From: Ectobacillus sp. JY-23
Lineage (GTDB): Bacteria > Bacillota > Bacilli > Bacillales > Bacillaceae_G
Length of the DNA: 64,000 nt
Assembly: GCF_023022965.1 (NCBI RefSeq)
Contig: NZ_CP095462.1
Span: 3,018,001 to 3,082,000 of the forward strand
Reading direction: 5' to 3'
Positions 55,460 to 64,000 of this stretch are shown one piece after another. Every line of letters begins with the position of its first letter. Position 1 is the stretch's first letter. The notes beneath the pieces are model-generated. The model saw only the letters and a program-made list of their open reading frames with translations. It ran no database searches and had not been told where the DNA came from. A program made the translations under genes and the position numbers.

Positions 55460-55747
55460 ATGACGGTTATTATTAATGCCATCATAAAACCGAAAGCCGG
55501 GAAGGAAGAAGAACTTCGCAAAGAATTAATAGATGTTATTGCACCTTCTCGCGCAGAAGCGGGTTGTATTCAGTATACTTTACATGAAGCAGCTGACCAA
55601 AGTACGTTTGTCTTTTATGAGATCTGGCAAGATGAAGAAGCATTGCAATCTCATATTGAAACACCGCACTATAAACAATATAGAGAGAATGTAGCTTCAT
55701 TGATCGAAGCGCGTGAAGTACACAAGTTGCAAAAGATTAATCAATAG
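55460..55747 (+). CDS. ABM-family monooxygenase-like protein
   Basis: The 95-residue dimeric alpha-beta barrel protein matches YgiN-type quinol monooxygenases: IKPKAGKEEELRKEL, SRAEAGCIQYTLHEAA, FYEIWQDEEALQSHIETPHY. AAGGAGG precedes ATG 55460, 12 bases after the alcohol dehydrogenase, so both are cotranscribed. Together with the DJ-1 protein this suggests electrophile or quinone stress handling. Confidence 0.88.
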   Translation: MTVIINAIIKPKAGKEEELRKELIDVIAPSRAEAGCIQYTLHEAADQSTFVFYEIWQDEEALQSHIETPHYKQYRENVASLIEAREVHKLQKINQ

Positions 55748-55752
55748 GAGAC

Positions 55753-55783
55753 GAAGCGCCGCTTATCGAGCGGTGCTTTGTTT
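55753..55783 (+). terminator. Terminator of the DJ-1/ADH/ABM operon
   Basis: aagcgccgct / agcggtgctt (one G-U pair) is followed by a T-rich tract. Confidence 0.7.
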
Positions 55784-55803
55784 TGAAATTGGGAGAGAAT
55801 GTT

Positions 55804-56412
55804 ATGAGCTATAAAAACTATGCGCATGTTCGTATTGGTGCCCCGGCTGAATTTTTTTCATGCCGCGCGCTGGAGACACTTTATAAAACAGATGGATACT
55901 ATGAAGTAACATTTGGTTTAACAAGAGAGCTGCTGGAGCAATTACAGGATAGGAAACTGGATTGTGTGATTGCGACGAAGAAATATGGTATACCAGGTAT
56001 CCAATATACAGCATGGGAAAGTGAAACATTGGTAATAGTAGGTGCTTCTCATATGAAAGTAAGCCCCGATGTGTGCGAACAAACATGGCTAGAGCAGCAG
56101 CACTGGATTAGCTATGGGAGGGAGTTACCGATAATGAGACGAATATGGAAGCAACACTTCCATACACATGCCGTGATGGAGGCCGCACATATAATCCCTG
56201 ATTTACGCGGGATATTAAAGGCTGTCGAACTTGGGATGGGAATAAGTGTGCTACCAACATATATTGCGAAGGAATGGATTGAAGCAGGTCGCTGCCAAAT
56301 ATTATTTCCGCATTTAAGCTTTACCAATGCATTATATTTTGCGTATCGCGAGGAAGATAGTGATGTATTTGCTATCGAAAGTATTAAAAAGAGTATAGCA
56401 AAGTTGTCGTAA
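55804..56412 (+). CDS. LysR effector-binding domain protein without DNA-binding domain
   Basis: The frame opens at TTG 55783, but ATG 55804 follows GGGAGAG. The 202 residues align along their full length with the effector-binding half of the next gene: RIGAPAEFF, PGIQYTAWE, WISYGRELPIMRRIWKQHF and IPDLRGILKAVELGMGISVL. No winged helix precedes, and a terminator just upstream leaves no room for one. It may heterodimerise with the neighbouring LysR or act as a ligand sink; both ideas are inference. Confidence 0.85.
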   Translation: MSYKNYAHVRIGAPAEFFSCRALETLYKTDGYYEVTFGLTRELLEQLQDRKLDCVIATKKYGIPGIQYTAWESETLVIVGASHMKVSPDVCEQTWLEQQHWISYGRELPIMRRIWKQHFHTHAVMEAAHIIPDLRGILKAVELGMGISVLPTYIAKEWIEAGRCQILFPHLSFTNALYFAYREEDSDVFAIESIKKSIAKLS

Positions 56413-56494
56413 TATATCCGTACTTGTTTTTATCGATTATCTAGCGATATGATAGAAAGAAAAAAGTCTTCTATGAAATCAAGAGGGGTAGTCT

Positions 56495-57367
56495 ATGATC
56501 GACTTTGAATGGTACCGTAGCTTTATTAGTATATATCAACATCGTTCTGTGTCGGGGGCGGCAAAGGCGCGTATTTTAACGCAGCCGGCAATGAGCCAGC
56601 ATCTAGCAGCTTTGGAGGCGGAAGTGGGCGAACCGCTATTTATTCGTGCACCGCGCAAGATGATTCCAACAGATAAAGGAAAAGAATTGTATAGTAAGCT
56701 TGTTCCCCTTATTGAAAGCCTGGAAAAAGCAACTCTTGAAATACGCCATGCTTCGTACGATGTAGCTGTTCCGGTTATACGGATAGGTTCACCGGGGGAG
56801 TATTTTGCAAAAAACGCATTACAAAAGATAAAGAACTTAAATATTCGCTACACAGTACAATTTGGTGTTGCCGGCGAGTTGTTTGAACTACTGCAACGAG
56901 ATGAAGTTGACTTTATTATATCTACCCAAAAGTCTCAGACGCCGGGGATTACGTATACTCAACTTGAAGATGAGCGGTTTGTTGTGGTTGTACCGTCGGA
57001 TTATACAGTGGATTACGAGGAAACACCAGATATAGAAGCATGGTTAAAAGAGCAAAGATGGCTAAGCTACGGATTAGAATTACCGATTATTAGACGATAT
57101 TGGCAGACTCATTTTGGAAAGCGACCAGATTTCCAACCCTTTCATGTGATGCCAGATTTACGCGCTATTTTAGAAGCTATTGAAAAAGGTATGGGAATCA
57201 GTGTATTACCTACGTACTTGATAGAGGAATCTATACGTTTGCAAAAGGTAAAAATCATGTTTCAGCACTTATATGTGCATAATACAATTTATGCTGGTTA
57301 TAAAACCGAAATGAAGGACGATCCGGTCATTTTACAAATGATACAGAGTTTGCAAGGAGAAAGATAA
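56495..57367 (+). CDS. LysR-family transcriptional regulator
   Basis: The 290-residue protein has the full architecture: helix-turn-helix (SVSGAAKARILTQPAMSQHL and AALEAEVGEPLFIRAPR) followed by a periplasmic-binding-like domain with IRIGSPGEYF, PGITYTQLEDERF, RWLSYGLELPIIRRYWQTHF and MGISVLPTYLIEES. AGAGGGG precedes ATG 56495. It lies downstream of a paralogue lacking the DNA-binding domain, probably a tandem duplication. Its target may be the DJ-1/ADH/ABM operon upstream. Confidence 0.93.
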   Translation: MIDFEWYRSFISIYQHRSVSGAAKARILTQPAMSQHLAALEAEVGEPLFIRAPRKMIPTDKGKELYSKLVPLIESLEKATLEIRHASYDVAVPVIRIGSPGEYFAKNALQKIKNLNIRYTVQFGVAGELFELLQRDEVDFIISTQKSQTPGITYTQLEDERFVVVVPSDYTVDYEETPDIEAWLKEQRWLSYGLELPIIRRYWQTHFGKRPDFQPFHVMPDLRAILEAIEKGMGISVLPTYLIEESIRLQKVKIMFQHLYVHNTIYAGYKTEMKDDPVILQMIQSLQGER

Positions 57368-57407
57368 AGCTCGTTTTGCTAGTATATGTAGCAAAGCGAG
57401 CTTTTTG
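57367..57407. terminator. Terminator of the LysR gene
   Basis: aaagctcgttttgcta pairs with tagcaaagcgagcttt and is followed by T-rich sequence. Confidence 0.85.
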
Positions 57408-57413
57408 AGCTAG

Positions 57414-57487
57414 AGGCTAAAGTTTGTTGCTGATTGGGCTACGGAGGTTTGCTTTCCTTAGGCAGTCAGGGAGCCTTCTCCGCGCTT
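57414..57487 (-). repeat. MITE-like hairpin repeat, partial copy
   Basis: On the minus strand, aaagcaaacctccgta and cagcaacaaactttagcct align with the right part of the copy at 35534. The left end is missing. It lies between the LysR terminator and the end of thiC. Confidence 0.55.
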
Positions 57488-57496
57488 CAGTTGTAG

Positions 57497-59302
<1,806 letters not shown>

Positions 59303-59321
59303 CTACTTTCATAAGCATGAA

Positions 59322-59347
59322 AAAGCCAGGCTCTGCAGAACCTGGCT
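59322..59347 (-). terminator. Terminator of the TPP riboswitch expression platform
   Basis: On the minus strand, agccaggttctgcagagcctggct forms a strong stem followed by T5, between the aptamer and thiC. Confidence 0.85.
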
Positions 59348-59377
59348 GAATGTTAGGAAATAAGCATAATACAAATT

Positions 59378-59482
59378 ATGCGCGCTAACTTCCCCACGCT
59401 GGTATGAACCAGATCAGGTCCTGAGGGTTAAGAAACTTCACTGTGTTTCTCTCTCAGCCCAACTCGTTGGACACCCCTAGTT
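59378..59482 (-). ncRNA. TPP riboswitch (THI element)
   Basis: Minus-strand hallmarks are aggggtgtccaac, gggctgagagagaaac, aacccttt-like aaccctcaggacctgatc (read as aaccctc and gacctgatctggttcata) and accagcgtggggaagtt. The order and spacing fit the THI-box. TPP binding should favour the downstream terminator and shut off thiC. Confidence 0.95.
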
Positions 59483-59543
59483 ATTAAAAATTTTCAATTT
59501 TACAAAATAAATATATGGTATTTGCATAAATTTGTAAAGCGTT

Positions 59544-59852
59544 TTAGTCAACTAAAGAGCCAATGATAGGATAACGGTAAGGTTTATCATTTATCGCTCT
59601 TAAAATGCCCATGATGGGAGCAATAATGGCCATCAATCCAAATACAATTAGGAATGGAATACCAATCAATACCCAAGAGAAGAGCAAGGATACAGAAATT
59701 AAAATACTTATTATCACATGAAACAGCAGCGCTTGTAAGGAAAGGCTTTTTACTTCACGATCGGATATTAACAAATACACCACCAATGGGACGATAATAG
59801 GTGCAAACCATGTGCTCGCATGCACTAATATTTTTAAACCTTTGTTTTCCAA
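59544..59852 (-). CDS. DUF4870 membrane protein
   Basis: The frame extends to 59879, but TTG 59852 lies behind AAAGGAG and gives LENKGLKILVHASTWFAPI. The product of about 102 residues has three hydrophobic segments and the DUF4870 pattern: LSLQALLFHVIISILISV, then VLIGIPFLIVFGLMAIIAPI and INDKPYRYPIIG. Its function is unknown. Confidence 0.75.
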   Translation of the reverse strand: MENKGLKILVHASTWFAPIIVPLVVYLLISDREVKSLSLQALLFHVIISILISVSLLFSWVLIGIPFLIVFGLMAIIAPIMGILRAINDKPYRYPIIGSLVD

Positions 59853-59879
59853 AGAAAACACTCCTTTGATATAAGTCAT

Positions 59880-60274
59880 AGTCTTATTATACGTTATGGC
59901 AAAAGGGAAGGCTTCAGACCAAAGATGTATTTATATATACATCTATAGAATGGCATTTATAATCTTACTTCATTAAGATGATGAGGCTTAGAATGTGACA
60001 AAATGATTTTTAATTATATGTACGAAAATAAGTAAAAATAGAATAAGGTTTACTATCCTCTAGGTTATCCTTATTCTTTACATAATAATAATGCAACCAT
60101 AACGTTTGACTGTACAGTAACACTCGTTTTATGATGAAAGTATGATATTCTGTTTGCTATATGGCTTGTTAAATCTGTCATGATTTCTTTTTGGAAAATG
60201 AGGCAAATTAATGAGAAGAGGCGAATATTCACACAGGAGGTGAACACTCCGGCTTTTTGTAGCGGAGGGCACAT
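59880..60274 (+). promoter_or_regulatory. Promoter and switch-like leader of the CNNM/CorC gene
   Basis: A sigma-A promoter TTGACT-N18-TATGAT (60106-60135) gives a leader of about 130 bases. Two exclusive hairpins share the same bases: ggaggtg / cactcc (60236-60250) and ctccg / cggag (60248-60267). The second hides the Shine-Dalgarno GGAGG (60264-60268), while the first would free it. No other gene is seen in this 395-base stretch. Confidence 0.5.
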
Positions 60275-61600
60275 TTGGAGATATTGAATTTAGTTTTAGT
60301 TGCAGTTTTAATTGCACTTACCGGCTTTTTTGTTGCCACTGAGTTTGCGATGGTGAAAGTGCGCGGAAGTCGAATTGATCAGCTGGTTGCTGAAGGAAGA
60401 CGAGGTTCACACGCAGCAAAAAGACTTGTTTCAAACCTAGATGAATACTTGTCCGCTTGTCAGCTCGGTATTACAATGACTGCTTTAGGTCTTGGTTGGC
60501 TAGGAGAACCAACCGTTCATCATATGCTGGAACCGCTTTTTAAAGACTTGAAATTCTCAGATGCTGTCGCAGGTACGGTATCCTTTATTATTGCGTTTTC
60601 ATTAATTACCTTTTTACATGTAGTCGTGGGGGAGCTTGCGCCAAAAACCGTTGCTATTCAAAAGGCGGAGCAAGTTACTTTGTTATTTGCTAAACCATTA
60701 ATTTGGTTTTATAAAATCGCATACCCGTTCATCTGGATTTTAAATGGATCCGCACGTGTATTGGTAGGGTTATTTGGCTTTAAACCTGCATCTGAGCATG
60801 AAGTGGCTCACTCTGAAGAGGAGCTGCGTTTGATTTTAACAGACAGTTTTGAAAGCGGAGAAATCAATCAAGCAGAGTATAAATATGTAGAAAATATTTT
60901 TGAGTTTGACAATCGAATTGCAAAGGAGATTATGGTGCCTCGTACTGAGATTGTTGGCTTATATGTAGAAGATTCATTTGAACAGCATAAAGTGATTATT
61001 GGAAATGAACGCTATACAAGATATCCCGTCTTTGGTGAAGATAAGGATGATATTATTGGGATGGTGAATGTAAAGGACTTTTTCATTCGCTATATGAGTG
61101 AAGATGGGACGCAAACCCGTTCTATTCGAGACTTTACGCGACCGGTTATCGAAGTTATGGAAACGATTGCAATTCATGACTTATTGCTGTTAATGCAGAA
61201 AAAACGTATTCCAATGGCCGTTTTATATGATGAGTATGGGGGAACAGCGGGGTTGGTTACCCTAGAAGATATTCTAGAAGAAATCGTCGGAGAAATTCGT
61301 GATGAATATGACGATGACGAGCGTCCGCCAATCCAGCATATCAACGATGAACATAAAATTGTAGATGGAAAAGTGCTGATTGAGGAAGTAAATGATTTGT
61401 TCGGTCTTGATATTACGGATGAAATTGTAGATACAATTGGCGGCTGGATTTTAACTCAAAATCATGAGATTCAAGAGGGACATGCCATTGAGGCTGGCGG
61501 TTACGAATTTAAAGTGCTAGAGAAAGATGCCCATCAAATCAAACGAGTAGAAATTCGTAAAGCGCAGGAGCGAGAAGAAGAACAGGCAACGGCGCAGTAA
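60275..61600 (+). CDS. CNNM/CorC-family hemolysin-like transporter
   Basis: The 441-residue protein has a DUF21 membrane domain (three to four helices, to about aa 180, with SACQLGITMTALGLGWLGEP), two CBS domains (about 200-330; VPRTEIVGLY, IPMAVLYDEYGGTAGLVTLEDILEEIVGEI) and a CorC_HlyC C-terminal domain. Family members export Mg2+ or Co2+. The start is TTG behind GGAGGG. Its leader can form two competing hairpins around this site. Confidence 0.92.
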   Translation: MEILNLVLVAVLIALTGFFVATEFAMVKVRGSRIDQLVAEGRRGSHAAKRLVSNLDEYLSACQLGITMTALGLGWLGEPTVHHMLEPLFKDLKFSDAVAGTVSFIIAFSLITFLHVVVGELAPKTVAIQKAEQVTLLFAKPLIWFYKIAYPFIWILNGSARVLVGLFGFKPASEHEVAHSEEELRLILTDSFESGEINQAEYKYVENIFEFDNRIAKEIMVPRTEIVGLYVEDSFEQHKVIIGNERYTRYPVFGEDKDDIIGMVNVKDFFIRYMSEDGTQTRSIRDFTRPVIEVMETIAIHDLLLLMQKKRIPMAVLYDEYGGTAGLVTLEDILEEIVGEIRDEYDDDERPPIQHINDEHKIVDGKVLIEEVNDLFGLDITDEIVDTIGGWILTQNHEIQEGHAIEAGGYEFKVLEKDAHQIKRVEIRKAQEREEEQATAQ

Positions 61601-61604
61601 GTCG

Positions 61605-62048
61605 TTGCTTGCGTTTTTGCCCACTCGTATGTTTGCCGGACAAATCAGTGAGCTGGAATTACGATTTGCGTATGAAGCATCTGGCTTACGTGTTTGGATG
61701 GAGGTAGATTGTCGCACTGGTTTCCACGAGATGGAAGCAAAGCGGGAATTTGTGCTAGAGCATGTACATTTGCAAGATCAATCGTATTTGGTACAGCTTT
61801 TGAAGGAGTATATCACAGATTCTTTGAAACACCCTCATCTTTACACACAGCCGTTCTCTTATAAGACACACGGATACGATGGTAGTGGAATTGGTAGTAT
61901 GATTGGTGGTCTAGCAGTCGGGCTTTTAGGTGCGATGGTGTTAGACGGAATGATGGAAGAGATGTTTGAGGATGTAGCTGAAGCAATGGGATTTGATGAG
62001 GAATCTGGGTTGGGAGATTTCTTTGGTGGTGACGAGGAAGAGTTTTAA
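61605..62048 (+). CDS. Gly-rich C-terminal protein of unknown function
   Basis: The 147-residue product starts at TTG 61605, five bases after the CorC-type stop, or at ATG 61629; neither has a clear ribosome binding site, so translational coupling is likely. The N-terminal part shows ISELELRFAYEASGLRVWMEVDC. A hydrophobic Gly-rich segment (SGIGSMIGGLAVGLLGAMVL) and an acidic tail (FFGGDEEEF) follow. I recognise no family. Confidence 0.7.
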   Translation: MLAFLPTRMFAGQISELELRFAYEASGLRVWMEVDCRTGFHEMEAKREFVLEHVHLQDQSYLVQLLKEYITDSLKHPHLYTQPFSYKTHGYDGSGIGSMIGGLAVGLLGAMVLDGMMEEMFEDVAEAMGFDEESGLGDFFGGDEEEF

Positions 62049-62053
62049 TTTAG

Positions 62054-62083
62054 GAAGAGGACGCAAATGTGCGTCCTTTTTTT
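62054..62083 (+). terminator. Terminator of the CorC-type operon
   Basis: aggacgca / tgcgtcct is followed by T7. Confidence 0.9.
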
Positions 62084-62179
62084 GTTGCCAAGTATGTTGC
62101 TTAGTATGAACAAAAAGTCCATGAAAAAGGATAGAAAAGTACATGGTAACTTTAGGCAAAAAAACGTATCATCATAAAT

Positions 62180-62198
62180 GAGATTGATTATCAATAAC
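62180..62198 (+). promoter_or_regulatory. Fur box upstream of the siderophore-binding lipoprotein gene
   Basis: GAGATTGATTATCAATAAC matches the Fur consensus around the core TGATTATCA, 15 bases before the gene. Confidence 0.75.
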
Positions 62199-62212
62199 AA
62201 AGGAGAATATAA

Positions 62213-63190
62213 ATGAGAACCAAAAACAGAAGTCGATTTATGAGCATTATGCTCCTTGTAAGTATAGTGGGAATGATTTTGGCAGGCTGTGGGACAAGCA
62301 AGGAAACAATGGGTGAGAATAAAGAAAAGGCTAAAACGGATGAAGTGCGCAAAGTAACACATGCGATGGGTGAAACCGAAATACAAGGTACGCCAAAGCG
62401 CGTTGTTGTGTTAACAAATGAAGGTACTGAAGCAGTATTAGAATTAGGTGTAAAACCAGTCGGTGCAGTGAAATCTGGTGTTGGTGAAACATGGTTTCCG
62501 CATATTGTAAAGAAAATGGAAGGTGTAAAGGAGTTAGGAGAAGAAGCACAGCCTAACTTAGAAGCGATTGCTTCCTTAAAGCCAGATCTTATTTTGGGTA
62601 ACAAAGTTCGCCATGAAAAAGTGTATACACAATTATCTGCGATTGCACCAACTGTATTTTCTGAAGACTTAGCAGGAAGATGGAAAGAAAACTTTACGTT
62701 GTATGCAGAGGCTTTGAATAAAGCAGCAGAAGGCAAAAAAGCAATGACAGCTTATGATAAACACATTGCCGATGTAAAGAAAAAGCTAGGTGACAAAATA
62801 AATACGCAAGTATCGCTAGTACGTTTCTTACCAACAACAGTTCGTATTTATCAAAAAGATACATTTGCTGGTACGGTATTAAAAGATGTTGGCATTGCAC
62901 GTGTACCTTCACAAGATAAAGACAATTTTATGGAAGTGATTACAGAAGAACGTATGAAGGATATGGACGGGGATATTATGTTTTACTTCAACGCTGATTA
63001 TGACGAAACAAAAGGCGGCACGAAAAAGCAACAAGAGTGGATGAACCACCCGCTTTATAAAGAGCTAAACGTAGCTAAAACCAACAATGCTCACCAAGTT
63101 GATGAAGTCATTTGGAACCTGTCTGGCGGTATTAAGGCAGCTAACTTATTGCTGGATGATATTGTGAAGCACAAGGATTCCATGAAGTAA
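62213..63190 (+). CDS. Iron-siderophore ABC transporter substrate-binding lipoprotein
   Basis: The 325-residue product has lipobox ILAGC (Cys25) and the FecB/FhuD fold: TPKRVVVLTNEGTEAVLELG, KPVGAVKSG, PNLEAIASLKPDLILGN and HQVDEVIWNLSGGIKAAN. It resembles YfiY-type catecholate/hydroxamate binders. AAAGGAGA precedes ATG 62213, and a Fur box covers the promoter. No permease or ATPase genes are in the window next to it, so the rest of the transporter lies elsewhere. Confidence 0.92.
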   Translation: MRTKNRSRFMSIMLLVSIVGMILAGCGTSKETMGENKEKAKTDEVRKVTHAMGETEIQGTPKRVVVLTNEGTEAVLELGVKPVGAVKSGVGETWFPHIVKKMEGVKELGEEAQPNLEAIASLKPDLILGNKVRHEKVYTQLSAIAPTVFSEDLAGRWKENFTLYAEALNKAAEGKKAMTAYDKHIADVKKKLGDKINTQVSLVRFLPTTVRIYQKDTFAGTVLKDVGIARVPSQDKDNFMEVITEERMKDMDGDIMFYFNADYDETKGGTKKQQEWMNHPLYKELNVAKTNNAHQVDEVIWNLSGGIKAANLLLDDIVKHKDSMK

Positions 63191-63346
63191 AGTCGAGATG
63201 TTTTTAGGTGAGAGAAGAATGGGCTGTGTAGTTGCGGCTAGGATGTAAGAGGAGTTTATATCTAGTAAGACCATACAAACTTGCGCATGTGTCTCTTTTG
63301 TGTCCCTATTGGTTGATAGGTTAGAAAAACGGCTGATATAAAAAAA

Positions 63347-63397
63347 GTACACCATTATAATTGAAAGAGATAATCATTTTCAATTATAATGGTGTAC
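63347..63397 (+). promoter_or_regulatory. 20-bp perfect palindrome with Fur core upstream of isdG
   Basis: gtacaccattataattgaaa is mirrored by tttcaattataatggtgtac around gagataatcat. The centre aaagagataatcattttcaa matches a Fur box. It sits 21 bases before isdG. Confidence 0.75.
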
Positions 63398-63423
63398 AGT
63401 TACATGAATAGGAGAATTTGTAT

Positions 63424-63744
63424 ATGTTTATTCAAATTAAAACAATTTCTGTAGAAGAGGGTTATGCGGAACAAATGGTAGAGCGCTTTGCAGGGCAGGG
63501 TATTATTGAAGAGCAACCTGGTTTTTTAGATTTAAGTGTATTAAAGAAAAAACAAGGAAAAGGTGCAGAAGAAGTTTTGGTTGTCATTCGTTGGGAATCG
63601 GAAGCAGCGTGGAAGGCTTGGGAGACGAGTGAGGTCCATTTAGCAGGTCATCGTGCAAACCGTGGCAAGCCAGCACCTTCTTTCATTTTGAATAGTCGTC
63701 AAGATGTATACCATGTATTGGGGCAGAAAATGTGTCAAGCGTAA
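63424..63744 (+). CDS. isdG: Heme-degrading monooxygenase (IsdG/HmoA type)
   Basis: The ABM-fold protein of about 106 residues frees iron from heme. It shows MFIQIKTISVEEGYAEQMVE, EEQPGFLDLSVLKKK, the catalytic-site Trp in VVIRWESEAAWKAWETSE, and HLAGHRAN with the axial His. ATG 63418 opens the frame (MYMFIQ), while ATG 63424 begins the domain; AGGAGAA suits both. The Fur-type palindrome upstream implies iron-controlled expression. Confidence 0.9.
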   Translation: MFIQIKTISVEEGYAEQMVERFAGQGIIEEQPGFLDLSVLKKKQGKGAEEVLVVIRWESEAAWKAWETSEVHLAGHRANRGKPAPSFILNSRQDVYHVLGQKMCQA

Positions 63745-63778
63745 GAAGAAATACATTGTATCAATGTGTATAGGAAAG

Positions 63779-64000
63779 ATGGTGTTTAGGTTGTCGATTA
63801 TAAATGGGATTTCTTTGTTAGATATCCAAGTTTCTTCACAAGAAATATACAGTGCTGATATAAATACAAGCAAAAAATTCATGCTTTTGTATGTGAGCGC
63901 AGGCAGTGGCTTACTTATAGAAGGAGAGAAAGAAGCTTTCTTATATGAAGGAATGAGCTATTGGAGTAATCAAAGTGTACATATTACATCAAGAGAAGCT
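63779..64000 (+). CDS. N-terminal part of a probable AraC-type regulator (cut by window end)
   Basis: The frame from ATG 63779 is open to the window end (74 codons). FMLLYVSAGSGLLIEGEKEAF and LYEGMSYW resemble the cupin-like N-terminal domain of AraC regulators such as those controlling siderophore uptake in bacilli; the iron-related neighbours fit this. The ribosome binding site is weak (AGGAAAG close to the ATG), so GTG 63782 or TTG 63791 are also possible. The DNA-binding half is not in the window. Confidence 0.4.
   Translation, partial: MVFRLSIINGISLLDIQVSSQEIYSADINTSKKFMLLYVSAGSGLLIEGEKEAFLYEGMSYWSNQSVHITSREA

Overview
This window looks like a chromosomal segment of a low-GC, spore-forming Bacillaceae, probably close to the Bacillus cereus group. 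The evidence is strong AGGAGG ribosome binding sites, two gerA-family germination operons, prkA and yhbH sporulation genes, a CwlJ cortex hydrolase, an LPxTA-type cell-wall anchor, and the gene order queG-yhbB-trmL-prkA-yhbH, which is also found in B. subtilis. The species cannot be named from sequence alone.

Layout. 1-4.6 kb: the end of a very large cell-wall-anchored amylopullulanase. 4.7-13.7 kb: the queG-yhbB-trmL block, a PAS-GGDEF-EAL protein, prkA and yhbH. 13.7-17.6 kb: a scrambled Rhs/WapA-type polymorphic toxin region holding a truncated Rhs carboxy-terminus with a GIY-YIG-like nuclease tip, a putative immunity gene, a duplicated tail of yhbH, a second Rhs fragment, an mntA/hepT toxin-antitoxin pair with hepT interrupted by a stop, a remnant of a related immunity gene, and the two fused ends of an IS3-family element. 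17.6-21.4 kb: two unknown genes, an arsenic-resistance operon and a 53-bp tandem repeat array. 21.7-23.9 kb: cwlJ, an M23 endopeptidase and a thioredoxin-like protein. 24.1-35.1 kb: two convergent ger operons with unusual gene orders, flanking a secreted seven-repeat protein and a PgpA-type protein. 35.3-41.9 kb: a SAM riboswitch, a methyltransferase, an alpha/beta hydrolase, an amidohydrolase/two-component operon and a P1-family peptidase.

41.9-49.5 kb is the most interesting region. A sigma-54-dependent activator sits between two minus-strand units, and each unit has a near-consensus -24/-12 promoter (TTGGCAC-N5-TTGC). One unit is a YfcC-type transporter, isoaspartyl dipeptidase and aspartate ammonia-lyase; the other is a secreted cyanophycinase-like S51 peptidase. 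Together they read as a complete scavenging route: secreted hydrolysis of cyanophycin or a similar beta-aspartyl polymer, uptake of beta-Asp dipeptides, cleavage to aspartate plus a second amino acid, and release of ammonia and fumarate.

49.6-64 kb: a metallo-beta-lactamase-fold hydrolase, a lysozyme-like protein, a MarR/EmrB efflux pair, a DJ-1/alcohol dehydrogenase/ABM operon, a LysR regulator beside a paralogue that lacks the DNA-binding domain, thiC under a TPP riboswitch, a CNNM/CorC transporter with a switch-like leader, and Fur-boxed siderophore and heme (isdG) genes, ending in the start of a probable AraC-type regulator.

Across the window there are about five copies of a roughly 100-130 bp hairpin repeat (MITE-like) and one IS200/IS605-type right end without its transposase. 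Coordinates of operators, promoters and structured RNAs were read by eye and no folding or database search was run.
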